A stretch of 55,504 nucleotides of DNA from an uncultured Pseudomonadales bacterium (GCA_937921865.1 CAKZWF010000074.1:1-55504), one strand, 5' to 3'; positions 34,710 through 43,686 are shown, counted from the first letter of the stretch. Notes: generated by a model not told the origin, from the sequence alone. A program made the numbers and translations.

Positions 34710-34752
34710 TAGCCGCTGGAGCGACTTGAAAAGACGATTAGGGAGGTTTGCT

Positions 34753-36210
34753 ATGAGGGGACAGGCATTTCGCCAACTACGGTCAGGATGGTGCTCCTGG
34801 CTGGGTCTGGTGCTGATGTTCAGCGTTGCTGTTTCAGCCTCCGCCGCTGAAGTAGACGTTGACGAACTGGTGAATGCGCAGGCTGATGCGGCGACCGAGC
34901 TGGCCCAGGAGATCTGGAACTTTGCTGAACTCGGTTACCTGGAAAAACGCAGCAGCGTGCGGCTGCAGGATTTCCTCCGCGCGGGTGGATTCATCATCAC
35001 AGCGCCTGCTGCGGAGATACCCACTGCATTCACCGCCAGCTATGGCAGTGGCGAGCCGGTAATCACGCTGCTGGCGGAATTTGATGCTCTACCGGGTTTG
35101 TCTCAGGCTGCTGAACCGGTGCGACGAGCATTGCTGGAAGGTGCTGGCGGTCATGCCTGTGGGCATCATCTGTTTGGCGCTGCGTCGGTGACTGCTGCAG
35201 TGGCGATAGCGCAATGGCTGGAGGAAACCGGTGCCAGCGGCACGGTCAGGGTCTATGGAACACCGGCTGAAGAAGGTGGTTCAGGCAAAGTCTATCTGGC
35301 ACGGGCGGGCCTGTTTGACGATGTCGATGTTGCCCTGCACTGGCACCCCAGCGATCGCAATAACGCCTCTCCGTCGAGCACCAATGCCAACAAGTCCGGA
35401 CGCTTCACCTTTCATGGGATTGCGGCTCATGCAGCTTCGGCACCACATCGAGGCCGCTCGGCGCTCGATGGTGTGGAAGCGATGAACTACATGGTCAACA
35501 TGATGCGCGAGCACGTTCCGTCTGATGCGCGCATTCACTATGTGATTACTGATGGTGGAGATGCACCAAACATCGTTCCGGAGCGGGCACAGGTTTACTA
35601 CTACGTGCGCCACCCGCGTGCGGCCACAGTGGTTGAACTGTTTGAGAGGGTCGTTACTGCCGGGCAGGCTGCCGCGCTGGGGACGGATACCACAATGGAT
35701 CACGAAGTCATGCACGGGAACTATCCGCTGATGCCGAATGACACGCTGGCCAGACTGGTGGATGGCAATCTCAGGGAGCTGGGAGGATTTCGCTACAACG
35801 CCGTTGAGCGGCAGTTTGCGAAGCAGATCCGTCAGACCCTCCCGGGCTCTGAAGCGATCCCCATTGATTCAACCCTGGAGATTCAACCCTTTATGTTCAG
35901 GCAGAGCATGGGTTCCACGGATGTGGGTGACGTCAGCTGGCTGGTGCCGACTGTTGGATTCACTACGGCCACCTGGGTACCGGGTACGCCTGCTCACAGC
36001 TGGCAGGCGGTTGCCGCTGGCGGTACCAGTGGTGCGCACAAAGGCATGTTGCTGGCTGCCCGACTTCTGGCCAGAACTGGAATTGAGCTTTTCGAAGACC
36101 CGCAGATCATCGACAACGCAAAGACTGAGCTGGTGCAACGGCGTGGCGAAGACTTCCACTACGAAGCTTTGCTTGGGGATCGTCAGCCGCCGTTGGATTA
36201 CCGGCTGTGA
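34753..36210 (+). CDS. Exported M20-family amidohydrolase (AbgB-like)
   Basis: I place the start at the ATG at 34753, with GGGAGG at the right distance, rather than an upstream TTG. The 485-residue protein has a signal peptide (about 1-35, ending S-A-S-A-A-E). It shows M20 metal motifs: A-E-F-D-A-L-P-G (near 107), G-G-H-A-C-G-H-H (near 133), T-P-A-E-E-G-G-S (near 170) and a dimerisation domain with H-A-A-S-A-P near 230. The closest named relatives are p-aminobenzoyl-glutamate hydrolases (AbgB) and other di-metal amidases. An exported form is unusual for AbgB. The oxidoreductase gene follows with a four-base overlap. Confidence 0.9.
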   Translation: MRGQAFRQLRSGWCSWLGLVLMFSVAVSASAAEVDVDELVNAQADAATELAQEIWNFAELGYLEKRSSVRLQDFLRAGGFIITAPAAEIPTAFTASYGSGEPVITLLAEFDALPGLSQAAEPVRRALLEGAGGHACGHHLFGAASVTAAVAIAQWLEETGASGTVRVYGTPAEEGGSGKVYLARAGLFDDVDVALHWHPSDRNNASPSSTNANKSGRFTFHGIAAHAASAPHRGRSALDGVEAMNYMVNMMREHVPSDARIHYVITDGGDAPNIVPERAQVYYYVRHPRAATVVELFERVVTAGQAAALGTDTTMDHEVMHGNYPLMPNDTLARLVDGNLRELGGFRYNAVERQFAKQIRQTLPGSEAIPIDSTLEIQPFMFRQSMGSTDVGDVSWLVPTVGFTTATWVPGTPAHSWQAVAAGGTSGAHKGMLLAARLLARTGIELFEDPQIIDNAKTELVQRRGEDFHYEALLGDRQPPLDYRL

Positions 36211-37028
36211 AGCTCGGCTTGCTGCACCCGGGTGCGATGGGGGTATCAGTCGGCGAAGCGATGCGCAGCGCGGGTCATGAAGTACTGTGGATCTCAGATG
36301 GTCGCAGCGCTGCGACCTGCCAGCGCGCGCAGGGCGGTGGCTTCAGTGACTGTGGCAGCCTGGCAGCTCTGGTTGAATCTGTTGAAGGGATTGTTTCGGT
36401 CTGTCCACCTGACCAGGCGTTGACGCTGGCGCGCGCGGTGATCTCAGCCGGGTACACGGGTGTGTATCTGGATGCTAACGCGGTGTCGCCAGACACTGCC
36501 CGCGAGATTTACGCGGTGGTTGGTGAAGACTTTGTTGACGGCGGCATTGTTGGACCGCCGGCAACACAGCCTGGCAGTACCCGACTGTATCTGAGCGGTG
36601 AGCGAGCTGCCCAGGTCGCCACCTGGTTTGACGGCGGCTATCTGGACGCCCAGCTCGTGGCAGGTCCACCGGGCAGCGCCTCGGCACTGAAAATGTGCTA
36701 CGCGGCCTATACCAAGGGAACCAGCGCGCTGCTGCTGGCCATCCGCGCGCTGGCGGCAGCCGAAGGGGTAGAAGCCGGACTGCTCCAGGAATGGTCCATC
36801 TCCCAGCCTGCACTGACCGCACGATCGCAAGGGGCTGCTCGGGGCAGTGCACCCAAAGCCTGGCGGTTTGCGGGTGAGATGGAAGAGATTGCGGCGACTT
36901 TTGCGGCTCAGGATCTACCCGATGGTTTTCATCTGGCCGCCCGTGATGTCTATCGTCGGCTCGAAGCCTTTAAGGATCAGGAAGAAGTTTCTTTAGAGTC
37001 TGTGCTCGAGGCATTGCGCTCGCACTGA
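36207..37028 (+). CDS. 6-phosphogluconate-dehydrogenase-like NAD(P) oxidoreductase with DUF1932 domain
   Basis: The 273-residue protein starts at a GTG that overlaps the previous stop. It begins with a Rossmann motif (L-L-H-P-G-A-M-G, residues 5-12), has a D-G-G-I-V-G-P-P segment near 110, and a helical C-terminal domain whose K-M-C-Y-A-A-Y-T-K-G segment matches DUF1932. The lysine in K-M-C-Y is the probable catalytic residue of beta-hydroxyacid dehydrogenases. Such proteins are thought to reduce or oxidise small hydroxy acids. The substrate may be linked to the product of the coupled M20 enzyme. Confidence 0.88.
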   Translation: MKLGLLHPGAMGVSVGEAMRSAGHEVLWISDGRSAATCQRAQGGGFSDCGSLAALVESVEGIVSVCPPDQALTLARAVISAGYTGVYLDANAVSPDTAREIYAVVGEDFVDGGIVGPPATQPGSTRLYLSGERAAQVATWFDGGYLDAQLVAGPPGSASALKMCYAAYTKGTSALLLAIRALAAAEGVEAGLLQEWSISQPALTARSQGAARGSAPKAWRFAGEMEEIAATFAAQDLPDGFHLAARDVYRRLEAFKDQEEVSLESVLEALRSH

Positions 37029-37032
37029 GCGA

Positions 37033-37386
37033 TTAATAATCGGATTCGGACTCTTCCGGCGCTTCGTCGGCCTGCTTGCTGCAGCGCCAGCCAGACCCTT
37101 CCAGCTTTTCGATCAGGCCGGCAGTCTGCTGCTCGCAGTAGCCGGCTTCGTTCATCGCCTGCCAGAGCAGTTCGATGGTACCCGCTGCCGGTTTCGCATA
37201 AATGACTTCGCAGGGAACGGGCTGACCGGGCTCGGTGTAGATGATTTCCACAGTTCGGCTCAGTTCACCCTGGGTACAGGATATCGGGTTTGCAGCCGCG
37301 CTGCCTGCCCAGGCGCTGAGCAGCAGCGCAGCTGTCAGCAGCGACCGGTGGCGTGAGGTTTTCAGGTCAAAATTCTTGAGGGCCAT
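37033..37386 (-). CDS. Small secreted cysteine-containing protein
   Basis: The start is the ATG at 37386, with TGGAG upstream; the frame continues further but is not protein-like there. The 117-residue protein has a signal peptide (about 18-35, ending G-S-A-A-A-N) and four cysteines (S-C-T-Q-G, V-P-C-E-V, G-Y-C-E-Q, W-R-C-S-K) that could form two disulfides. An acidic tail ends the chain. I recall similar unnamed proteins in Gammaproteobacteria. The function is unknown. It lies downstream of the carboxyltransferase gene with a gap of 43 bases. Confidence 0.75.
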   Translation of the reverse strand: MALKNFDLKTSRHRSLLTAALLLSAWAGSAAANPISCTQGELSRTVEIIYTEPGQPVPCEVIYAKPAAGTIELLWQAMNEAGYCEQQTAGLIEKLEGSGWRCSKQADEAPEESESDY

Positions 37387-37429
37387 GGCAGTGCTCCAGT
37401 ATTCATTGCAGAGATCAGGGCGGGTCCGC

Positions 37430-38980
37430 TCACGGCCGGTACCAGAATCTAGCCGGCTCTGGTCGCAGGGCTTTGGCTGCCAGTTTGATCCAGCGGCAGA
37501 GATTGGCCCGGGTATCGCGCGGGTCGATGATTTCTTCAATTTCGAAATACTCGGCTGAACGGAAAGGCGAACGTAGTTTGTTCAATCGAGCTTTGATCTT
37601 TTCCAGATGGGCATCGGGGTCTGCCGTTTCGGCAAGCTCCGCTTTGTAGGCGACTTCGATACCGCCCTCGATCGGCAGCGAACCCCAGTCGCCGGAAGGC
37701 CAGGCCAGTCGGAAGTGATGTGTTCCGGGTTTGCTGTTGGCACCGCCGGCAACGCCGAAGGCTTTGCGCACCACCACACAGCAGAACGGTACATCTGCCT
37801 GACCCAGAGCTGCCAGCACCTGAGAGCCAAATCGAATCGTGGCGTTTTCCTCTGACTGTTTACCGATCAGAAAACCGGGGCAATCTTCGAGATGGATCAG
37901 CGGCAGATGGAAGGTAGCCGCCAGATCAATCAGACGGATCAACTTGCGGCAGGCATCCGCAGTCCAGGCGCCGCCGTACACCATCGGGTTCTCCGCAAAC
38001 AGCGCGACCGGTACGCCATTCAGACGACCCAGACCGGTCATGATGGATTTACCCCAGTGTTTGCCGATTTCGAAGAACGAATCCCGATCGAGCACTGCGT
38101 CAATCACAGTACGCATTTTGTAGACTTTGCGGGGGTCTTTCGGAATCAGATCCAGCAACGCTTCTTCACGACGTTGTGGGTCATCGTCACACTCGGTGAC
38201 CGGTGGCAGCTCATCGCTGGAGGAAGGTAGATAGGAAAGGAATCGTCTGGCGCGATCAAAAGCTTCAGCTTCGCTCGCCACCTCGTCGTCGATGGCGCCA
38301 TTGCGGGTATGGATTTTTGCCGCACCCAGCTCTTCTTTGCTCACCTCACCCAGATTGGCCCAGTCGACCAGGGCCGGGCCCGCAATCATCATCTGCGCGC
38401 TGCCTTTGACGATCACCGAATAGTGGCTGGTGGCGACTCGGGCGGCGCCGATCCCGGCCACCGAACCGAGGGCTAAAGACACTGACGGAGCAACCGCTAA
38501 GTGTCGAACCACCGTCTCCCAGCCACGCAGCTCTGGAATATAGGTGCGGCCGGCGGTTTCGATAGTCTTTACCGAGCCGCCGCCACCCATACCGTCGACC
38601 AGCCGGACATGGGGCAGCCGCAGTTCCAGAGCCAGACCTTCGGCCTGAGTTCGTTTGCCGGGGATAGACGCATCCGCGGAGCCTCCGCGAACGGTGAAAT
38701 CATCGCCGGAAAGAATGATGGGTCGGCCATCGATTTCAGCGGTGCCGAAGAGGAAGTTGGAGGGGGTAAACCTGGTCAGTTCGCCATTTTCATCGTACTC
38801 GCCAACGCCGGCGAGGGCGCCGATTTCGTGGAAGCTTTCGGGATCACCGATGGCGTTGATGCGTTCTCGGATCGTGAGTTTGTTGAATTCGTGCTGGCGG
38901 GCAACCTTTTCGGAGCCGCCCATCTCGTGGGCAAGCTGCTCGCGTGCGTGCAGCTCGTCAATTTCGTCTTTCCAGCTCAT
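37430..38980 (-). CDS. Acyl-CoA carboxyltransferase beta subunit (PccB/AccD5-like)
   Basis: The 516-residue protein has two carboxyltransferase half-domains. The first contains D-G-M-G-G-G-G-S (near 129) and A-G-I-G-A-A-R-V, the second F-G-V-A-G-G-A-N (near 414), matching the acyl-CoA and biotin pockets of propionyl-CoA carboxylase beta. It would move CO2 from carboxybiotin to an acyl-CoA. No biotin carboxylase or biotin-carrier gene is next to it, so its partner is elsewhere. The neighbouring acyl-CoA dehydrogenase genes fit fatty or branched-chain acid breakdown. Confidence 0.94.
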   Translation of the reverse strand: MSWKDEIDELHAREQLAHEMGGSEKVARQHEFNKLTIRERINAIGDPESFHEIGALAGVGEYDENGELTRFTPSNFLFGTAEIDGRPIILSGDDFTVRGGSADASIPGKRTQAEGLALELRLPHVRLVDGMGGGGSVKTIETAGRTYIPELRGWETVVRHLAVAPSVSLALGSVAGIGAARVATSHYSVIVKGSAQMMIAGPALVDWANLGEVSKEELGAAKIHTRNGAIDDEVASEAEAFDRARRFLSYLPSSSDELPPVTECDDDPQRREEALLDLIPKDPRKVYKMRTVIDAVLDRDSFFEIGKHWGKSIMTGLGRLNGVPVALFAENPMVYGGAWTADACRKLIRLIDLAATFHLPLIHLEDCPGFLIGKQSEENATIRFGSQVLAALGQADVPFCCVVVRKAFGVAGGANSKPGTHHFRLAWPSGDWGSLPIEGGIEVAYKAELAETADPDAHLEKIKARLNKLRSPFRSAEYFEIEEIIDPRDTRANLCRWIKLAAKALRPEPARFWYRP

Positions 38981-39071
38981 GTTTAACTCACCGTCAACTC
39001 ACCACCAGCTCATGAGTCGTGATTGAACAGCAGGTTTGATCCAGTCAGGCGGCTGGTACACGCTGGACTGG

Positions 39072-39097
39072 GAGTTACCGGATGCATCCGGTAACTC
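39072..39097. promoter_or_regulatory. Perfect 26-bp palindrome between the carboxyltransferase gene and a small gene
   Basis: GAGTTACCGGATG at 39072-39084 is followed directly by its exact reverse complement up to 39097. It lies 12 bases after the stop of the small minus-strand gene (39109) and 92 bases before the carboxyltransferase start. No T-run follows in either direction, so it is not a classic terminator. A regulator operator or an RNA hairpin are the options. Confidence 0.7.
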
Positions 39098-39108
39098 TGA
39101 GCGTCAAC

Positions 39109-39405
39109 TCAGGCTCGAGTGCCGGTGAAATCACCGCTGCCGAAAGCGCCGAGCTTGACGGTGCCGGAGATATTGTCGCCGTCGACGGTTGCGGCAAATT
39201 CCAGGGTAATAGCCATAGGTGAAGTGACATTGGCTTTGAAGGCGAGATCGCTGCCATCAATGGTGCCGTCGACAATGTCCAGTGAGCCCTGTGGTCCGCT
39301 GAGTGTGCCGGTCAAAGTGCCGCCGTCGGTGGCGAGGTCCATGGTGCCGTTCTGGGCGCCCATAGGGGTATTCATTGTGGTGGTCCAGGTGCCGTCTGCG
39401 CTCAT
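39109..39405 (-). CDS. Small beta-rich protein of unknown function
   Basis: I take the ATG at 39405, with GGGAGA at the right distance, giving 98 residues. It has no signal peptide. The chain alternates short strands and Gly/Asp/Thr turns (T-T-M-N-T-P-M-G-A-Q, G-T-L-T-G-T-L-S-G-P-Q-G, A-T-V-D-G-D-N-I-S-G), as in an up-and-down beta barrel or lipocalin-like fold. I recall similar short proteins in proteobacteria but no function. It may share a transcript with the carboxyltransferase gene. Confidence 0.72.
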   Translation of the reverse strand: MSADGTWTTTMNTPMGAQNGTMDLATDGGTLTGTLSGPQGSLDIVDGTIDGSDLAFKANVTSPMAITLEFAATVDGDNISGTVKLGAFGSGDFTGTRA

Positions 39406-39454
39406 TGTGCTCTCCCTAATTGTCACAGCAGTGATGGTCAGAATGTGCGGTTTT

Positions 39455-39531
39455 CGGCCGGTGTGGCCGAGGTAACCGTCAGGCAGTATGCCTGAGCCTA
39501 TCTAACGCGTCACCCGCTGAAGCGGGCTTTT
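39455..39531 (+). ncRNA. Candidate structured RNA: three hairpins ending in a terminator-like stem
   Basis: Three perfect stems follow each other: CGGCC/GGCCG (39455-39469), CAGGCA/TGCCTG (39480-39494) and CCCGC/GCGGG (39513-39526) with TGAA loop. The last is followed by CTTTT (39527-39531). The region sits between divergent genes and starts about 50 bases after the small minus-strand gene's start codon. It could be a short RNA or an attenuator leader of the gene starting at 39589. Confidence 0.5.
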
Positions 39532-39588
39532 CAAGCCGGCTGGAGGAGCGCTGGACTTGCTGTGTCAGCCCTGAGTTAATGCCGACCT

Positions 39589-40272
39589 GTGGCAAACGAT
39601 ATTGGCATTCTCAACGAAGGACCCGTCCACCAGGCGCTGAAGAATCTCTACAGCGATGCGGGCGCGACCCAGGAAGTTGCGATAGGAAACTATGTTGCAG
39701 ACGTGGTCAGCAAAGATCGCGTGCTCTATGAAATCCAGACCAGCGGGTTCAGTGGTCTGCGTCGAAAACTGGAAACGCTGCTTGAAGAACACCATGTGGT
39801 GCTTGTCCATTCGATTGCGGCAACCCGCTACATCATCAAAGTCTCCGAAGACCCTGACCTGCCTGCCAAACGCCGGCGATCACCGAAAAAAGGTGGGGTG
39901 GCCAATCTGCTGGATTCACTGGTCAGCATTCCCGACCTGTTGAATCATCCCCGCTTTGAACTGGAAATTGTGCTGACCAGTGAAGAAGAGTTCAGAGTGC
40001 CCAGTAACAACCGTGGCTGGCGTCGTAAAGGCTGGCGGGTAGCTCGCCGGGAACTGGTGGAAGTGATTGAGGCGCACCGCTTTGCCGAGGTGGCGGATCT
40101 GTGGTCGCTAGCTCCTGGAGAACTTCCGGAAGTATTTACCACCAGCGATCTTGCCCAGGTCATGGCGCAACCTCGGGGCATGGCACAGAAGCTGGCCTAC
40201 TGCCTGCGTGAAGCCGGTGCCATTGAGATGATTGGCAAGCGTGGCAACGCTCTCGAGTATCGGCGCTGCTGA
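39589..40272 (+). CDS. Putative PD-(D/E)XK-like nuclease fold with C-terminal winged helix
   Basis: The 227-residue protein starts at a GTG. Residues 1-70 show the order N-E10-G-P-V-H, V-A-D38-V-V, Y-E48-I-Q50-T, and K60, which fits the E, D, E-x-Q/K and helix pattern of PD-(D/E)XK nucleases. A basic linker (K-R-R-R-S-P-K-K) follows near 93. The C-terminus (about 180-227) looks like a winged helix (F-T-T-S-D-L-A-Q-V-M, L-R-E-A-G-A-I-E). I know no named family. DNA repair or RNA processing is possible. The gene converges on lon with a gap of seven bases. Confidence 0.6.
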   Translation: MANDIGILNEGPVHQALKNLYSDAGATQEVAIGNYVADVVSKDRVLYEIQTSGFSGLRRKLETLLEEHHVVLVHSIAATRYIIKVSEDPDLPAKRRRSPKKGGVANLLDSLVSIPDLLNHPRFELEIVLTSEEEFRVPSNNRGWRRKGWRVARRELVEVIEAHRFAEVADLWSLAPGELPEVFTTSDLAQVMAQPRGMAQKLAYCLREAGAIEMIGKRGNALEYRRC

Positions 40273-40279
40273 GCTAAGC

Positions 40280-42613
40280 TCAGCGCTTGAAGACGGCGTC
40301 CAGAACTTCGCTCAGAGTGCTTACCGTCGTAATCGTGAGTTCGTCACGCACTGCCTGGGGCAGTTTGATCAGATCCGCTTCGTTTTCTTTTGGCACAATG
40401 ATTTTGCGCATACCCGCCCGATGAGCTGCCAGCAGCTTTTCTTTGATACCCCCAACCGGCAGCACCAGTCCGGAAAGCGTCAGCTCCCCGGTCATGGCCA
40501 GGTCGTCGGGAACCGGCTGGCTGGTATAGGCGCTGAACAGTGCGGTGGCCATCGTCACACCGGCAGACGGACCATCTTTAGGTACCGCACCTGCAGGTAC
40601 ATGTATATGAACACCGGTTTGCTCGATGGTGTCTCTGTCTAAACCGAGTAATTCGGCCGCGGACCACAGATAGCTTCTGGCGGCGCGCGCAGACTCCTGC
40701 ATGACCTGCCCCAGATGGCCAGTCAGGGTGACCTTGTCATCCTTCTGGGTGAGGCTGGCTTCGACATACAGTACATCGCCGCCAACCTCAGTCCAGGCCA
40801 GACCTGCGGCCACTCCTGGCGCGAGACTGGTGCGGCCTTTGTCTGACTGGAATTTCTCCGGTCCCAGCAGTGTAGTGAGCAGCTCCGAGTCGATCTCGGC
40901 TTCCAGCGGCTGTTTGTCGACAACCTGTCGAGCGCGTTTGCGAGCCAGTCGACCGATCACCCGCTCCAGTTCCCGCACGCCGGCTTCCCGGGTGTAGCGC
41001 CGCACCAGCCGATGCAGCGCCTCTTCGCTGATTTCCAGCTGATCTTCGGAAAGGCCGGTTTCGGTCTGCTGGCGGGGTATCAGATAGGCTCTGGCGATAG
41101 CCTGTTTTTCCTGATCGCTGTAGCCGGACAGTTCGAGCACCTCCATCCGATCCAGCAGCGGGCGCGGGATACCTTCCAGAGTGTTGGCGGTGGTGATGAA
41201 CAGGACTCTGGATAAGTCGTAAGGCAGGTTCAGATAATTGTCGCGGAACTCCTGATTCTGCGCGGGATCGAGGATTTCCATCAGCGCAGCAGCTGGGTCC
41301 CCGCGAAAATCCTGGCCCAGCTTGTCGATTTCATCGAGCATCAGGATAGGGTTGATGACCCCGGCCCGGCGTACGCCCTGAATGATCCGGCCGGGCATAG
41401 CGCCGATATAGGTACGACGATGGCCCCGCAGTTCAGCCTCGTCATGCAGGCCGCCAAGCGACATACGTTCGAACTTGCGACCAATGGCTCTGGCGATGGA
41501 CTTACCCAGTGAAGTTTTACCTACACCTGGAGGCCCGACCAGACACAGGATCGGTGCTTTAGCATCGGGGTTAAGCTTCATGACCGCGAGATAATCGAGG
41601 ATGCGTTCTTTGACATCCTCGAGCCCGTAGTGATCTTCGTCCAGAACCTGCTGCGCGTGGGCAAGATCCAGTTGATCATCAGTCTGCTGCTGCCAGGGCA
41701 GCTCGGCCACCAGTTCCAGATAGGCGCGGGCAACCTGGTAGTCGGATGCGTTGGCTGACATGCGAGCCAACCGCGACAGCTCCCGGTCAACTTCTTTGCG
41801 GACGGCTTCCGGCAGTTCAGCTTTATCCAGCTGCTCTTTCAGCTCGACAATGTCTTCGTCTTCACCCGCTTCGCCCAGGGCATTTTCGATCGCACGTTTC
41901 TGCTGACGTAGAACATGCTCACGCTGCTGCTGGTCCAGATCGTCGCGAGCCTGTTCGGCAATCTGCCGGCGCAGCTCGATAACCTGAAGCTCGTGGGTAA
42001 GTATGTTATGCAGTGCCTGCATCAGAGCCAGGCTGTCTGATGCCGCCAGAACCATCTGCTGCTGTTCAATGGTAAGGTTGGCCAGCGAGGCCACCCGATA
42101 CATCTGAGTAATAGGGTCGGCAATTGATCCAACAAACTGCTGATAGATCTGATCGCCGTTCTCCGTATCCAGGACGTTGGCTATCTGCTGTGCCAGCCGT
42201 TGATTTTCCCTCAGTAGAGCATCCACTGTGGGTGCCTTGTCACCCGCATCGTCGATCACCACGTCGGCGAGTTCGTTGAAGCGAACGCCGAGGTATTCAG
42301 CCTCACGGCAGTCATCGGTGAGCTGTATTCGTCGTAGACCCTGGACAATCACCTGGGCCCCCTGGTCGTGTTTTTCGACTCGACTGATTTTCGCCAGGGT
42401 GCCAATCGGATGCAGATCTTCGACGCCGGGATCGTTCACCCCCGAATCCAGTTGTGCCACGGCAATTAACTGCTGACCCTGCTGCGCGGCAGCAGCCAGA
42501 GCGGCCAGCGAGCGGGATCTGCCCACCGACAGGTGATGCACAATCTGCGGATAAATCACCGTGTCTTTGAGCGGCAGAACGGGATATCCGGGCGTTGGCG
42601 CGGATTCGCTCAC
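40280..42613 (-). CDS. lon: ATP-dependent protease Lon
   Basis: The 777-residue protein has an N-terminal substrate domain (1-200), a coiled coil, an AAA+ domain with Walker A G-P-P-G-V-G-K-T (360-367), and a protease domain with the S683-K724 dyad (P-K-D-G-P-S-A-G and G-G-I-K-E-K). It degrades misfolded and regulatory proteins. Length and motifs are normal for Lon A. It is encoded alone, not next to clpX or hupB as in E. coli, so it could be a second Lon copy. The stop of the upstream gene abuts its start. Confidence 0.96.
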   Translation of the reverse strand: MSESAPTPGYPVLPLKDTVIYPQIVHHLSVGRSRSLAALAAAAQQGQQLIAVAQLDSGVNDPGVEDLHPIGTLAKISRVEKHDQGAQVIVQGLRRIQLTDDCREAEYLGVRFNELADVVIDDAGDKAPTVDALLRENQRLAQQIANVLDTENGDQIYQQFVGSIADPITQMYRVASLANLTIEQQQMVLAASDSLALMQALHNILTHELQVIELRRQIAEQARDDLDQQQREHVLRQQKRAIENALGEAGEDEDIVELKEQLDKAELPEAVRKEVDRELSRLARMSANASDYQVARAYLELVAELPWQQQTDDQLDLAHAQQVLDEDHYGLEDVKERILDYLAVMKLNPDAKAPILCLVGPPGVGKTSLGKSIARAIGRKFERMSLGGLHDEAELRGHRRTYIGAMPGRIIQGVRRAGVINPILMLDEIDKLGQDFRGDPAAALMEILDPAQNQEFRDNYLNLPYDLSRVLFITTANTLEGIPRPLLDRMEVLELSGYSDQEKQAIARAYLIPRQQTETGLSEDQLEISEEALHRLVRRYTREAGVRELERVIGRLARKRARQVVDKQPLEAEIDSELLTTLLGPEKFQSDKGRTSLAPGVAAGLAWTEVGGDVLYVEASLTQKDDKVTLTGHLGQVMQESARAARSYLWSAAELLGLDRDTIEQTGVHIHVPAGAVPKDGPSAGVTMATALFSAYTSQPVPDDLAMTGELTLSGLVLPVGGIKEKLLAAHRAGMRKIIVPKENEADLIKLPQAVRDELTITTVSTLSEVLDAVFKR

Positions 42614-43675
42614 TCAGGCCACCAACTGCTGGGCACGGGCTGCTTCTTCGCGCAGCAGTTCCGGGGCGCCGAGCAACTGACGATTGAATCCGATGCGTTT
42701 GAACCAGTAGTGCAGACCCACCAGGTCTGTAAAACCCATGCCGCCATGCACTTCTGTGGAAGTTTTAGCGATAAATTTGCCGACTTCCGACAGATGCGCC
42801 TTGGTGTGGCACGCGGTCATAGTGGCCTGATCGGGCAGGGTGTCCAGGGCATGTGCTGCAAACCAGACCATGGCACGACAGGGCTCTAAACCCGCGGCCA
42901 TCTCGGCGCACATGTGTTTCACCGCCTGGAAAGACCCGATGGGTCGATTGAACTGTTCCCGCTGTTTGGCGTATTCGACCGCCTGATCGAGCATTTCCTG
43001 AGCTGCACCCAGGGTGTCTGCCGCGAGCATGATCCGGCCTGCGTCTAAAACTGCCTGGAGTACTGCCGGATCGTCGGAAAGCCGCTGGGCCGGGGTCGCT
43101 GAGAAAGTCAGCTCGCCGGTACTGCGGGTTTTGTCGATGGTGGTCAGACTCTGAGCGCTTAGATTAGCCGCATCTTTGTCGACCAGAAACAAAGCCTGCT
43201 GATTGTCTGCGACCAGGTAAACGTCGGCATCGAAATCCAGCACGTACAGGGCTGTGCCACTCAAACTATCACCATTGCTGGTGATACCACTGCCTGCACG
43301 AGTGCCGTAGCCGTCGGCGAGCGCGCAGCCGGCACGGACTGCCCCGCTGGCGAGATCGGCAAACAGGCTGTCGTGATCACCACCCGCTGACCTCAATGCC
43401 ACCGGCAGCATCACCGCACTGCTGACAAACGGAGCCGGCGCGGTATGCGCGCCGAGTGCTTCAGCCACAATCGCGGCATCCAGCGTGCTCAAACCAAGCC
43501 CACCTGCGCTCTCCGGTACCAGCAGAGCGGGTACGCCGAGTTCACTCAAGCCAGGCCAGACGTCGCCACCGTCTTCCGCCAAAGCGCGGACTTTTTCCAG
43601 CGAGCTGGCATTGTCGAGAAAGCCATTGACGCTGCGCTGCAGCAGGTTCTGTTCTTCTGAAAGACCAAATTCCAC
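42614..43675 (-). CDS. Acyl-CoA dehydrogenase family protein, short subunit
   Basis: The 353-residue protein begins E-F-G-L-S-E-E-Q and shows the alpha-helical dehydrogenase fold, with R-E-Q-F-N-R-P-I-G-S-F-Q near 240 and a C-terminal H-G-G-M-G-F-T segment. The central FAD-binding motif is weakly conserved. Its neighbour at 43687 is a full-length paralogue, 11 bases away, so the two probably form an alpha2beta2 enzyme like actinobacterial FadE pairs. In such pairs usually one subunit carries the catalytic glutamate, and I cannot tell which here. It should oxidise an acyl-CoA thioester, possibly of a sterol-like side chain. Confidence 0.9.
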   Translation of the reverse strand: MEFGLSEEQNLLQRSVNGFLDNASSLEKVRALAEDGGDVWPGLSELGVPALLVPESAGGLGLSTLDAAIVAEALGAHTAPAPFVSSAVMLPVALRSAGGDHDSLFADLASGAVRAGCALADGYGTRAGSGITSNGDSLSGTALYVLDFDADVYLVADNQQALFLVDKDAANLSAQSLTTIDKTRSTGELTFSATPAQRLSDDPAVLQAVLDAGRIMLAADTLGAAQEMLDQAVEYAKQREQFNRPIGSFQAVKHMCAEMAAGLEPCRAMVWFAAHALDTLPDQATMTACHTKAHLSEVGKFIAKTSTEVHGGMGFTDLVGLHYWFKRIGFNRQLLGAPELLREEAARAQQLVA

Positions 43676-43686
43676 GGGTGCGCTCC

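Noticed and set aside
39430..39540. A tRNA in the hairpin-rich gap
   Set aside because: No acceptor stem pairing, no T-loop GGTTCGA at the right place and no cloverleaf can be drawn.
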